From Pinus tabuliformis (Eukaryota > Streptophyta > Pinopsida > Pinales > Pinaceae), in assembly GCA_031772625.1 (NCBI GenBank), contig CM062807.1:1146297007-1146361006 (forward strand): a stretch of DNA of 64,000 nt, read 5' to 3'. Below, one piece after another: positions 34,178 to 45,602 of this stretch (its first letter is position 1; every line of letters begins with the position of its first letter). Both the position numbers and the translations under genes were made by a program. The notes below the pieces were generated by a model. That model saw only the letters and a program-made list of their open reading frames with translations, was not told where the DNA came from and searched no databases.

Positions 34178-35239
34178 ATGATAACTTCTCTCATAAATTC
34201 TGGACAGATGAAAAGAATTGTAAATGCAAGTAAACAATTTTTACTTATGATTGTAAAAGCAAAGGATGTTGATAAATCCGATGCATTCAAAGGTTGTAAT
34301 CCTAAACAGAAAGCAGATCTAGTTAAATTTGTTTTTGATTATGATATTTTGTTTCAAGAGCCTAAATGGCTTCCACCCAAGTGGGAGATAGAACATGAGA
34401 TTTATTTGCAGCAGGATGCTCCACTACCTAACATTGGAATGTACAGGTTATCATCTCTAGAGAATGCAGAAATAAGGAAGAAGGTATAGTTGTTGCTCGA
34501 TCAAGGGTTTATTTAACAAAGCACATCACCGTGCGGATCACCTATTGTGTTAGTGTGAAAGAAAGATGGTCCATGGCAAATGTGCATTGATCTTAGAGCA
34601 TTGAATAAAATCACAATAAAGAATCGTTATCCTCTTCCTCGTATTGATGATTTGTTAGATAAATTAAAAGATGCAGTTTACTTCTCTAAATTAGACTTGT
34701 GAAACGGCTACCATCATATCAAAGTTGCAGAACAAGATGTATGGAACACTACTTTCAAAACGAAGCAAGGACTCTATGAATGGATGGTTATGCCTTTTGG
34801 CTTAACTAACGCTCCACCCACATTCATGCGAGCCATGAATGATGTATTTAGGCCATTCATTGATGATTTTGTAATAGTCTATTTAGATGACATTCTTGTT
34901 TTCAGTAGAACATGGGATGAACATGTTAAGCATGTAAAGTAGGTTTTAGATGTTTTGAAAAGAGAAAATCTCTATGTAAAATTGTCAAAATGTGAATTTG
35001 GAAAAACATCTTTAAATTATTTGGGTTATATTGTAGGGGGTGGTGAATTGAAGATAGATCCCTCTAAGGTCGAAGTCATTGTAAATTGGCCTAAGCCCAA
35101 TACTACTACAGAAGTTAGAAGTTTCTTAGGGGCAGCGCAATATTGGAGGAAGTTCATTGCTAACTTTTCATTGATTGCAGCTCCTTTACATGCTTTGACA
35201 AGTGTGAAACGGGTGTTTCATTGGGGAGGCAAACAGTAG
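34178..35239 (+). pseudogene. Chromovirus reverse transcriptase
   Basis: The open part 34178-34489 leads in (FDYDILFQEPKWLPPKWEIEH). After a stop, [20 protein letters not shown], then FSKLDL (first Asp) followed by a TGA. GLYEWMVMPFGLTNAPPTFM and the intact YLDD box in FVIVYLDDILVFSR lie near 34870. 34955-35239 continues with KLSKCEFGKTSLNYLGYIV and RSFLGAAQYWRKFI. At least four in-frame stops are present but the motifs are otherwise conserved. Confidence 0.9.
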
Positions 35240-35810
35240 AAATCCTTTGACAAATTGAAAGAAAGGATCAGTACAACGTTAGTGCTAGCACTGCAAAATA
35301 TTCAACATCCATTTGAGATCGAGACAGATGCAAGTGAATATGCCATGGGGGCAGTGTTGTGCAGCACGGAAAGCCTATATGCTTTCATTCTGAGACATTT
35401 ACATCAACAGTAGTTAACTATCCCACATATGATAAGGAATTATATGCATTAGTTCAGAGTGTTAAAAACACGTTAAAAAGTGGAAACATTACATAATGGG
35501 TAAAGAAACAATCATACACATAGATCATCAACTACTACAATACTTACACTCACAAACTAAATTGCAACAATCAAGACATTATAGGTGGATGGGTTTCCTA
35601 CAACAATTTCATCTTGTTATCAGATATAAGAAGGGCATACATAATAAGGTTGTAGATATGCTATCAAGACCAATTATAAATGCATTTACGATACTTAAGC
35701 ATAATTCGGTGAATCATGAAAGTTACATAGAACAATATGCTCAAGACACAAATTTTAAGGATGTATATGCAACTTTAAGTCATGGCAAGCAAGTAGAAGA
35801 ATTGGATTAG
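35240..35810 (+). pseudogene. Chromovirus RNase H
   Basis: PFEIETDASEYAMGAVL near 35310 keeps the first catalytic Asp. A frameshift follows, and 35496-35810 contains IIHIDHQLLQYL (Asp) and NKVVDMLSRP (final Asp). This native RNase H keeps its catalytic residues, in contrast with GypA and GypB, and no extra RNase H is present. Confidence 0.85.
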
Positions 35811-36870
35811 TAGATAAAGGACAAACTCTTATATCATTTGGGAAAGTTATGCATTCCACAAACTGAAAGAGTTAACATAATTCGAGAAGCACATACTTCT
35901 CTCATATTATGTCATTTTGGTGTAAGTAAAACAATTGCACAATTACAAAGATTCCGTTATTGGCCACGGATGAATGAGATAGTTTTTAAATATATTAAAG
36001 GATGTACTATGTGTGCTACAAGCAAGCCAATTAATAGAAAATTAGGCTTGTATACTCCATTGCCAATTCCTTCTCGTCCTTGGGAAAGTGTTTCCATGGA
36101 TTTTGTTGGGGGATTGCCAAAGTCTAGAAAGGGTCATGATTATTTGTATGTAGCTGTGGATAGGTTCAATAAAATGTGTATTTTGACACCATGTAATAAA
36201 CAGGTCACAGCTAAACAAACTGCAAAGTTGTTCTTTCAAAATGTATAGGTCCATTTTGGGTTACCCACTTCTATTGTATCCGATCGAGATTCTCGATTTG
36301 TCGGGAAATTTTGGTCAAGTTTATGGGAGTTAATGGACACAAGGTTAAAGAAGAGCACGGAATTTAATCCACAAACATATGGTCAGACAGAAGTGGTCAA
36401 CAGGACAATGATACAGTTGCTTCGAGGATATTGCAGCAAGAATCACAAACTTTGGGATGAGCATTTGTGTTATGTGCAGCATGCTTAGAACCATGTGAAA
36501 CATTCTTCTATTCAGAGATCTCCTTTTGAGACTTGTTTTGGTTTTACACCAAAGTCTCCCTTGGATTTTGTCTTTGGTAAAGACATAGCAGTGAATGGAC
36601 ATAGTGATGTGGACAAAGCAGCCAAGTTCATTGAACAAAACCAATAAATTCACCAGGCAGTACAGGAACAGCTGGAAAGAAGCCAAGCAAAGTATAAAGC
36701 TTGGCATGACAAGCATCGAGTTGAGCATAGTTTTCAAGTTCGTGATCAAGTTTGGTTGTACATCAGCAAAGAAAGACCGCAAGGGGAAGGTAAAAAGTTG
36801 AAACCAATTAGATACGGTTCTTAAAAAATACTTGACAAAATTGTTGAAAATGCTTTCCACCTAGATCTAC
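35811..36870 (+). pseudogene. Chromovirus integrase
   Basis: The zinc finger is at 35895-36020 (AHTSLILCHFG, then CTMCATSK). In the core, MDFVGGLPKS holds the first Asp, VSDRDSRFVG the second and TYGQTEVVNRTM the Glu, so the DDE triad is complete. Stops lie at 36246 and near 36488, with another at about 36645. The C-terminal GPY-type region around 36740-36830 reads FQVRDQVWLYI and KLKPIRYGS. Confidence 0.9.
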
Positions 36871-36878
36871 CAAATTAT

Positions 36879-37163
36879 ATGCAGATCTGTTCCATCGTAA
36901 GTGCTGAAAACTTAAGATTGTACGAACCTTCATTGATTGAAGATCCTGAAGAGCAAGGTCAACTACCTTCCATTGAATATCTTTTGCCCGAGTATCTCAA
37001 TGAGCTACAGGAGGACACAGTTCTTAATAGGAGGATAAGGACTTCACGATGGGGAAATGTTGAGTATCTTCGAGTTGGACTCAAAGGTCCAAATCCAAGT
37101 AAGGCACAATGGATAGAGATTGGAAAAGTGAAGGAACTTTATCCTCACTTACTCGATAACTAA
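36879..37163 (+). pseudogene. Chromovirus integrase C-terminus with chromodomain-like tail
   Basis: Open for 94 codons. After LRLYEPSLIEDPEEQ it shows DTVLNRRIRTSRWGNVEYL and KGPNPSKAQWIEIGKV, resembling a chromodomain with reduced aromatic cage residues (Tyr kept; the expected V-K-W is altered). In chromoviruses this domain steers integration to particular chromatin. It ends at TAA 37161-37163, just before the polypurine tract. Confidence 0.7.
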
Positions 37164-37188
37164 AACCAGCTTTTGGTGGTCCAAAAGC

Positions 37189-37204
37189 TTCCAGTGGGGA
37201 GGAG
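37189..37204 (+). other. Chromovirus polypurine tract
   Basis: A purine-rich stretch ending AGTGGGGAGGAG immediately before the 3' LTR start TGATCC. Confidence 0.8.
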
Positions 37205-37883
37205 TGATCCAAAATGGATCCAATTTTTCCTCGAAATCAAAGTCTTCAAACTCAGTTGAAAGTGGGATCAAGTCAAAGTGCTCAACGAGACGATTCCAAT
37301 GGTGCAAACGGCGTGAAAATCTGAGTTTGGATGAAGACGTTAAGGCCAATCAAATTTTCAGGCAAACTAGGGAAAAAAAAGTCAAAAAATCAAAGTCAAA
37401 TTGGTCAACAAGTCAACGATGATGTCAACAGGACATGTGTCATCCTGGAATGCCCCACCTATTTATGATGATGTCAGTAAGGAGGTTGACGTGGCTGGTT
37501 TTGATTGGCGCATATGGACCAATCCGAAGTTGACACGTGGCAGCCTGGATTTGTCCAATATTGGCATGCGAATGCCAAAAATTGGGGGTCAGAGAGGATC
37601 GAACCACTGACCTCCCGGGATAGCAACGACCTCACCGGATTCCCCTCACCAGATGAGCCAATGTCGAACTTGTTAAATGGAGTGATAAGGTTCTATTTAA
37701 GGGTTATGGTTAGTTATGCTGGAAAAAGGGCCGGACGATCGGGTCAACCCAGACCGCTGATCCCTTTAACATTTATTATCACCGTCGAACTATTAACGTT
37801 ATCCCACATGCATCATGCCAAACAAATCATATGTGATATATATATCATATGCACATTAATACATAACAAGGAGCAAGGCGAAA

Positions 37884-37965
37884 GGGTTGGGCAGTGGTTT
37901 GAACCTCTGGCATTCTAAAATACTATATTAACAACGCTTTAACACAAGTCCACTAGCCAACTCAC
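37884..37965 (-). other. Second tRNA-like block, 3' LTR only
   Basis: The minus strand has GGTTCAAACC, a good B box, and about 55 bases upstream TTGGCTAGTGG, an A-box-like sequence. The 5' LTR lacks about 75 bp here; CTAGCCAACT occurs twice at its edge, so loss by slippage in the 5' LTR is as likely as gain in this one. Confidence 0.45.
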
Positions 37966-38419
37966 TAGCCAACTTGCGAAACAGTGGAACTTGTAAAACA
38001 AGCCACCCATATTTTTGTATATGTTGATGCAGGTGCCGGATTAGGCCAAAACCACCAGTGCGGATTCCAAGGTGGATTCCAGTTGCAGAGGCGGTTTTTC
38101 GCAACAGTAAAGTGGTTTTGTCATAGGCAAAGGTGGTTTTTGACTTTCCAGGGGTCTACAGGCCACAATGGCTAAATATGGTCAAGTTTATACTCGTTTG
38201 ACTCGAAATTTTGAGCTGTACGCAGTGGTGAGGTTCATTTTCTTATCTGAGACTCTGTTTTTGAGCTCATGCCTGTAACAACATTCTTGAAGACATAATA
38301 AAGAGGTCAACACTGGAAGCGAAAGGACTAGGAGACGTAGCTAGGAAGTTTGGTGAACTCCTTTATTAAATTTTGTTGTGTTGATGTTTTTGAACATGTT
38401 TTCAAATGGTTTAATTGTT

Positions 38420-38487
38420 CCTGGATTTAAGACCTCTATGGTTTATTATTTTCGACTTAGTCGCCGGAGAATCCACAGTAAGAACCA
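38420..38487. mobile_element. 68-bp insertion with 10-bp flanking repeat
   Basis: TTTAATTGTT occurs at 38410-38419 and 38488-38497. The 5' LTR has this sequence once and lacks the 68 bp between. This is the footprint of an insertion with a 10-bp target duplication, or of a repair event. The inserted piece has no clear inverted ends. Confidence 0.6.
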
Positions 38488-38587
38488 TTTAATTGTTTAT
38501 GTTATTCACAATCTTTTCGATCCATTGCATTAAGTAACATAAGCGAATTCACACATAGTCTATAATATCTTTTTCATTTATGGATCA

Positions 38588-38858
38588 AAATTAGATTCTA
38601 ATCAATGTCTTAGATCATTTTGGCTTGATCCTCGTCTTCTTCTAGAAGTTTCACCCCCATTTTGACTAATACCCTTTAATTATTTTAATTTCCTAAGTTT
38701 AGACTTAGGCACCCATTAAATATAGTTAATTATTTTAATAAAACTGTGTCCCAGTGGAATTTCCCAAAACGATTTCTGGGTATTCTGGAATACATGTGTC
38801 TAGGCCTGCCTGCAAAATTTGAGGCTTAGAGCACATTCGATGCTACAATAAATCAACA
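38588..38858 (-). repeat. CopGag 5' LTR, second segment
   Basis: Begins with the AAATT target copy of the chromovirus and continues the LTR through TAGATTCTAATCAATG to AATCAACA at 38858, matching about 28045-28321. Confidence 0.85.
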
Positions 38859-40631
38859 TGTCACACACTTGGCAAATGTTTTAGGGTCCAAAGGATGTCT
38901 GCCACTGCACAAGGAGGGCTTATGTTGTTATCCTATCCCTTACAGATGGTCTACAAGCATTTTCGATCCACTTGGAGACCCATGAGGATGTCCTTGTGCC
39001 CCTCACGCCTACTTGGGGGCACCAGAGATATTTGCTTGGAAAACAAGGGGCCAACCCTTGTCCACTATGTTTGAGGTCCATTCTCACATCGTGGCACACT
39101 CAGGACTTCATTGGGCCTCCTCAAAGGCCCAATGACTCACTTTGTTCATCATTCGATGTTATTGAGATATTTGGTGGGCTTGTCACCAAAAGTATTTTTG
39201 TTATGCACATTGTTTTATTTTACGGGCTCATTAGGCCAATTTAGCTAAATTGAATTCATTAAAAAGTGTATAAATATAAGTGAGATTCATTTTCAGCACC
39301 ATCACTTGGATTGGGTTCTTATCTCTTGTGAGATTTTCACTATCCCTTTTGGAGGAGGATTTTGGATGTAATGGATGAATTTTAATGTTCGGATATCTCT
39401 CTCTTTTCTTGGAGCTTCATTATTTGCATAGTTTGGTGATTGAATATACTCTTTACACATATAAGTAATCTTTTCATGTCTATTCTTGTTATTTAATACA
39501 TTGATGTTGCTGGGATTTTTTGATATACTAGACCTAAAATTTACTGCTTTTCTTATGCGAAATTGTGGAAATTTAGTCTTTTGTAGCATTGCATCATCTC
39601 ATGTATCACATGTGAAAGGGTCGATGTTCATAGACATTGTTTCTGTTGAGCGCATCTTAATAATTCATCAATTATTGAAAATTGAAGTATAAATTCTTCT
39701 AACAATAGCTCTCATGCCCTAATTTCCATGCAGAGTTGTCTAGGAGGCTCCTTGATTGGGTGTAGTTCCTCCAAATCACAATTTCTTCGTGACTCCATCT
39801 TCCCGAAAGGATAAGGCACTTTCCTTCCATAGGTGATCATTTTCAAAGAGAAATCCTCTCACCTTCCCCTCTTTTTCTAGGTCTAGCCCCCCATAGGTCA
39901 CCTAGGGGATCATTGTTCTCACAATTTAGCCATCAAAAGAATTTGATCTCTTTCCCCCAACTGTGATGATGTGTCCTCAAGAGGCCCTCCAAATTTCACG
40001 AGTTTTCGACAATGGGATCTTGAGATATTTCAAGCCCTAGCTCAAAGATCAATTCTCACCCTTGGTTTCCCATTGGCTAGTAACCTCATTGGGATCATAG
40101 CACTAAATCATCAAAACAAGATTCTTTCTTTGATCCCTTTCCTTTTCCCCAATTAGGTCAAGTACATCCTTGGTTGATCAACTCCATATCCTTGACCTAA
40201 TTTTGGGTCCACTTGACCCTTTGTGGTCCTGTAACTTGTTGACTCCAATTCCACAAATATCACATAGAAGTCAAGCATCCACAAGGCCTTTTGTTGCCAA
40301 GGGCTACCTTGAGAAGGCATACTCTCATAGCCTATCCTCAAATTCCCTCTTAGCCCTTCCTAGAGAGCCCATCACCTTGCTTCTCAAGAAAGCAACCCAT
40401 TTAGTTGAGTCTCTCTTGTGAATAGGCCTAGGAATCACTTTTTTTATCTTGTCATTGAACTTATGTTCTTGTGATTCCTCATACAATAGGACTCCTCCCA
40501 TTGGTCAAATTCTGTAAAGAGCAAGGAGCCTTAGCTAAGGTGACAATGGGCTATCGCTCCATTGTTGTCCTTGCCTAGTAGTTTCTCTATAGGAACCCCT
40601 CCTAGGACCTCTGCTAGTTTGAGGAGTAACA
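38859..40631 (+). repeat. GypA 3' LTR, second segment
   Basis: Matches 3063-3528 and 16196-17527. It contains the counterpart TATA box TATAAATA at 39269-39276 and, being free of GypB, shows what the 5' LTR looked like at that insertion site. It ends GAGTAACA at 40631, followed by the target copy TGTCC. Confidence 0.87.
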
Positions 40632-41556
40632 TGTCCAACACTCTGCCCAAACCTGGTCTTCGTTGGTAGCACAATTTATATCTAATAGTGCCATGCAAAT
40701 ACTCGAAAACCCTCTTAATTTTTTCTAGTGCTCCCTCCCCAACTACCTACTCAATACTCCCAGTGCATGTGCATTGTCCGGTCTGTATACATCAAGCTTC
40801 CAACCGCACTAGCATATGGAACATGGGACATGTCCCCTTGCTCTTCTCGTGTCTTGGGACATTGATCTGTAGAAAAATTTTCACCTATAAGAATAAGCAC
40901 CTTTATCAATTTACATTCTTGCATATTAAACCTTTGCAATATCAACTCTAAATACTTCCTATGACTTAACCATAGTTTCTTCTTTGCTCAAACTCTTTTA
41001 ATTTCCATGCCCAAGATAAAAAAAGCAACACCTAGATCCTTCATGTCAAATTTAGAGGACAATTGAGTTTTCACTTAGATGTTTTTCTTTTCATTTCCAA
41101 CCAGCAACATATCTTCCACATACAAGACCAAATAAATAACACGATCACCAACTAGTTTGAAATAGACACAGTGATCTACTTAGTTCCTTGTGAAGCCAAG
41201 TATATAAGAATCAAATTTTGGATAACACATCCTTGGAGATTGTTTTAACCCATATATGGACTTTTTCAGCCTACATACTAGCTCTAGCTCTTTTTTTCCT
41301 TTCAGAACAAATCCTTATGGCTACTTGATGTAGATTTCTTATTCTAGATCCCATGTAGGAATGTTGTCTTCACATCGATCTATTTACTACAAGATAAAAA
41401 GCAACATGAATAAAATAAATCTAATAAAAGTTAGCTTGGAAATAGAAGAAAACATATCCTAAAAGTCAGTTTTGTCTACCTGAGAATAACCCTTTGTTGC
41501 TAACCAGACTTTCTATTTCTGCATTCAAATTTTTCTTAAAACATCCATTTGCTTTA
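40632..41556 (-). pseudogene. Cop1 copia reverse transcriptase
   Basis: Reading leftward: an AKGYSQV-like segment, VKTTFLHG, YGLKQSP, a YVED box where copia RT has YVDD, then FSTDQCPKTREEQGDMSHVP and YASAVGSLMY. Many stops and frameshifts occur. The RT N-terminus is cut at 41556 by GypX and the C-terminal RNase H lies beyond GypA at 1504-1003. It belongs to the same element as that RNase H. Confidence 0.88.
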
Positions 41557-44500
41557 TGTTGCCTCAAAATCTAGCAGGTCTTATAAAGGAGATGCTCTAC
41601 AAGGAAAGCACTAGACCCAGTGAGGACAATGAGGTAATGGCCCACTATCACCACAACCACTAACCCCTACTCTTTAAGGACACATTAGGCTCTTAGAGGA
41701 TGGCTCAACTTAGGTACAATGCTCAAGCAATGAAATAGGGCAAATCCTATCCCTTGTAAAAGCCTAATTAGGGCACACTAGGCCTAGGGTTTGAGTAGTA
41801 TCATGCAAAATTGAATGCCTAAGGTCAAGGTACCAAGGAAAATATTCCTAACAATGAATATTAACAACCCAAAGGCATATGAAACCTTCAAGAAGTCCTC
41901 AAGTTGAAGCTTGACCAAACTAGGGTTTCTCCTGGGAAAAATAACTAGGGCAAGAGAAATCAAGGTGAAAAATGGATGAATTAACCACCATGGAGGTTGG
42001 TTTTGAGGCAACCAACTGTACCCTTGATGTTGAATCCTTCCAAACCTACAAATTCCTCTCCTATACAATTTCGCTCAAAGCCCTAATTGAGTCACTTATC
42101 CTTAAGAGGGTTGACTTTAAAGAAAAGAGAGAGAGTGGAATTCATTTTATGGACAAGAAAATGTTTGATCACCAAATTGACAAAGCTAGAGCCTAGTTCT
42201 TAGGTGGATGGAGTCTATGGATGAGGCATTGACCCACTGTCACCATAACCACTACCCCCTGCATTTTATGGACTTTCACCAATGGGAGGCTTCTCGGTAT
42301 ATAGGTCATGTATGAGAGATATTTTGAGCTTATATAGTTAAGGTGACACATTAGTCTCTTAAAGGATGGCTCAACTTTGGTACAAGGTTCAAGCAATGAA
42401 AATAGGGCAATTCACATCCCTTATAGAAGTCTAATGAGGGAAAACTAGGCTTAGGGCCTGAGTAATATCATGAAAAATTGAATACATAAGGTCAAGGTGC
42501 CAAGGAAAATGTTTCCAACAATGAATATTAGTAAGCCAGAGGCATATGAAACCTTCAAGAAATCCTTGAGTTGAAGCTTGATCAAACTAGGGTTTCTCTG
42601 AGGGAAAAATAGCTAGGCAAAAGAAATCAAGGTGAAAAATGGATGCATTAGTCACGAAGGAGGTTGGTTTTGAGGAAACCAGTTGTACCCTTGTTGTTGA
42701 ATCCTTCCAAACCCACAGATTCCTTTCCTAGGAAATTTCGTCCCAAGCCTTGATTGAGTTGCTTATCCTTAAGAGGGATGAATTTAGAGAAAAGATAGAG
42801 AGTGAAATTCAATTTATGGATAACAAATGGTTTGATCACCAAATTGAAAAGGCTAGTTCCTAGTCCTTGGGTGGATGGAGTCTATGGATGTTAAATATTA
42901 CCTAAATATTGCAAATGACTAAGGATGTTTTTATGCCCTAGCACAAAACCTTAACTATTATCTTTGTGAGGAATTAAAGGCACTTGGGAGAGCTATGACA
43001 ATAGTTCATGAAGGGGATTACTATTCACATTCCATATATGAGTAATGCATACAATGAGGATATCTAGATTCTATACAATTTATCTTCACTAATCAATGGT
43101 GCAATAGAAAAACCCTAGATAGCCAATTCATTCCATACATTAGGCATTAAATAAAAAATTCTTCAATATCAAAGCTCACTTACAAGATCAAATGCATGTA
43201 TAATCCAATTTTTGATCCAAGATAACTTCTCTAGAGACAAGAAAGTAGCTCAAATATGCAAAGTACTTTGTAGATCACGTCTCTCCAAAGATACAAGAGG
43301 CCAAAAATCTCCTAAGGAGGGCCAAAACAATCAAAGTGATTATGATTCAAATGACATGATCCTCTACTTATTTATATGAGGAGGATGAACTCTAATATTA
43401 GCCTAAAGCCCCTAGATACGAGTTTAATCACTAAAGATACTTGGGTTACAATTCAACCCACTAGCTTTCATCATAAATGCTCAAACAAGTTCACACATGT
43501 GAGATGCTAGGCTTCTAAGGCTGACATCATGCATAAAATGGCCTCGAAATGCCATGTCCAAGAGTTGGGAGGTATCAAATGTGATGTAGAAGCATGTAAA
43601 AATCATGATTTGAGGGTTGGACCTCAAATCCATTTCAATGACTCCCTGTGGTCCCAAAATCCGGTTGGGACAACACAAAGTAGTCTCTATGGGTCTCCCA
43701 CTACTAAAAGTGTCCATCGTTGCTTCAATCTTGAGGGCATTCCAGGTTAAGCTAGCCCTCCCTAGTATTTGAAGGCGAGCCATCATCATTTGGGCCTTGT
43801 ATCAGTGGCCATTCATCAATTGGTGCTAAGGTTGACCAAGGGAAATGTTGGGTTCAAGTGTGTCATCTTGAAGAATCATCAAATCCAGGGAAAAGTGGTA
43901 CAATGTCCTAGGTGCATGGGGTTCCCTAATACATTTATGATATGTTGCAATTGCTAGGAGGCCCAAGAGTCTTAGCTCTTCACTTGATAGTGCCAATATA
44001 CTTTTCTAATGGCCTAGGTACTTGTGGATGAGGTACCTAAGACATGGGTTGCTGAACCAACTGACAATCACAACACAAATTCTAGTGAAAGCAACTGGTC
44101 ATTAGGGACAAAAATCATTATTGCATCTAAGTGAACCAAGCTTGAGTATCATGGGCAATTCAATACTTCATATAAGGATCCCCTTCCAAAATCAGGGCCT
44201 TGAACTTGCACTAATGTTTCCTCTCGAGGTAGGAGTGGTTAAAGGACAACCCTATTAGGTGTTTCTAGCCCCTAAGGGGAAGTAACATTTCCTCATTCCA
44301 CCTTTCAATGGATAGGTGTTAGTGAATGATAATGATGATAACGAAGGGGAGAAGACTTCATGGCCAAGTGTCATGGTTGAAGGGATCAACTAATGAGGGG
44401 GTATCCACTTCCTGAGTATATAGATGTGAGGAGGAACCATTCATGGATGCATGAGTTACCGACTTGGCCTTTGTTTTTAGCTCAAGGGTTAGAGCTTGCT

Positions 44501-45274
44501 TTAAATGATATGGTCGTTGAATTGCCCCTTAATGATGAATCATTTCATTGCTCATCAGGGTTGGGACATGCAAGGATTCCTTTTCTTTAATGTAATAGAG
44601 CAACATGTGCTCAAGAACTGGGTGATGGCCATAATGAGTGAGGTAGAGCTCATGTTAGGATTTTTCCCACGTGCTAATTTATATGTCCCAGCCATATTTT
44701 GCATTTTGATCTTCTTTCTTTTGTTTTGTCATGGCCATGATATGCTTTTTTTGTTTCTTCCAGCTGCATCAACCTCATAGAGAAAAGTTTACAGGCCCTA
44801 CCCAAGTATGTGGATGTATGGGTGCCAGATCCCAAAGAACCAATGGTCAGTTGAACCCGAAGAATGGAAGTGAGATCAGGCCTTTTAATGTATGGTGGAA
44901 AGTGTTAAGTATGACATAGGGATACATGGAATTAGGCTATCTCAATCAGGGCTTCCCAAGTAGTGCCCCTCTTATACCTATTGGACCATTAGGGGAGGTC
45001 CCTCTAGACTAGGATCGAATGCCCAAAAATAAAGGAGCATAAGCACCAGATTCCAAAATGATCAAAGTACCTTTTGAGTAGAAGCCCACATTTGTCCATG
45101 TGCTCATGCCAAATGGGTGTGAAGCATATGGTTGATGCAAATGGCAAAGATATAATGACATATCATTAGCTAGTGGTAGATGTCAGGGGTTGTTGGCTAT
45201 GTGGTTGATTGGTTGGTTGTCAAGATTAGGAGAAAAGTTTTCTCCCATAGGGTTTCCCATTTTGGTGGGTAACA
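41557..45274 (-). repeat. GypX 3' LTR (with internal tandem duplication)
   Basis: On the minus strand it starts TGTTACCCACC at 45274 and ends GAGGCAACA at 41557. The 44140-45274 part is homologous to the inverted start of the GypA LTR; 41557-43240 matches 48062-49150. The length of 3.7 kb includes a tandem duplication of about 0.6 kb. Open frames here (41972-42196, 43481-43789, 44393-44919) have no domain motif. Confidence 0.7.
41641..42890. repeat. Tandem duplication of about 0.6 kb in GypX 3' LTR
   Basis: Unit 1 (41641-42232) and unit 2 (42233 to about 42890) both run from a CCCACT-TCACCA start to GGTGGATGGAGTCTATGGATG. The 5' LTR remnant has one unit. Unit 2 carries a segment of about 70 bp that unit 1 lost. 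Confidence 0.75.
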
Positions 45275-45602
45275 TCTAGCTCCAACTAAGGGACATGAAC
45301 TCATTGTAGAGTGCATGATCCATATGCTTGAACAAGGAGTTCATGAGAATTCCAACAATCCACGGGCTTGCGGACTTGCGACCGGCACATTACATGTGCA
45401 CTGGGTATAGGGTATCACCCATGTTTTATATGCAGATAATAAATCTTTACAGAAAGTAAAGTCTATTCTAAATGCAATCCATTCTAGCATGAAACATGAT
45501 ATGAATGATGAAAGAATGGTCATACAATATGCAATGCAGCTAAACTACTATGCATGGTTAATGTATGTCAATTTCCATCAAAGAAACTATGGCAACTCCC
45601 TT
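45275..45602 (-). other. GypX 3' untranslated region
   Basis: No gene. Its LTR-side 30 bases correspond to the GypA sequence at 25595-25626. It abuts the protease-linker frame, so the missing pol genes were lost at or near 45600. Confidence 0.5.

Larger units (their letters stand above)
31141..38587 (+). mobile_element. Chromovirus-like Ty3/gypsy retrotransposon
   Basis: The element is 7447 bp, with LTRs 31141-32476 and 37205-38587, ends TGATCCA...TGGATCA, a tRNA-iMet primer site at 32479 and a polypurine tract before 37205. The 5-bp target copies are AGATT (31136-31140) and AAATT (38588-38592). The uninterrupted LTR at about 28040 reads AAATT, so the left copy mutated. The order gag, protease, RT, RNase H, integrase, chromodomain-like tail is that of chromoviruses. 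Most domains carry a few stops. Confidence 0.93.
37205..38587 (+). repeat. Chromovirus 3' LTR
   Basis: 1383 bp, pairs with 31141-32476. It carries two blocks absent from the 5' LTR: a tRNA-like block at about 37884-37965 and a 68-bp insertion at 38420-38487. Confidence 0.92.
27192..38858 (-). mobile_element. CopGag: gag-only copia-type element, interrupted by a chromovirus
   Basis: LTRs are 27192-28321 (1130 bp) and 30264-31140 plus 38588-38858 (1148 bp). They pair along their length, with plus-strand ends TGTACAAATTTGG...AATCAACA. A tRNA-iMet primer site lies at 30247-30263 and a polypurine tract at 28322-28330, both on the minus strand. The internal region is only 1.94 kb and encodes Gag but no protease, integrase or RT. 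This is the form of terminal-repeat elements with Gag only. The target duplication at its edges is unclear. Confidence 0.85.
1505..40631 (+). mobile_element. GypA: Ty3/gypsy Tat-like LTR retrotransposon, multiply interrupted
   Basis: The 5' LTR is 1505-3528 plus 16196-17527 (3356 bp in total). The 3' LTR is 25627-27191 plus 38859-40631 (3338 bp). The internal region is 17528-25626. Flanks are TGTCT on the left and TGTCC on the right, a 5-bp target duplication with one mismatch, and copia pol is split exactly there. LTR ends are TG(C)TAC...GTRACA. The domain order is gag, protease, archaeal-type RNase H, RT, RNase H, integrase. The native length without nested insertions is about 14.8 kb less the two internal insertions. 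All reading frames are broken, so the element is not autonomous. Confidence 0.88.
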
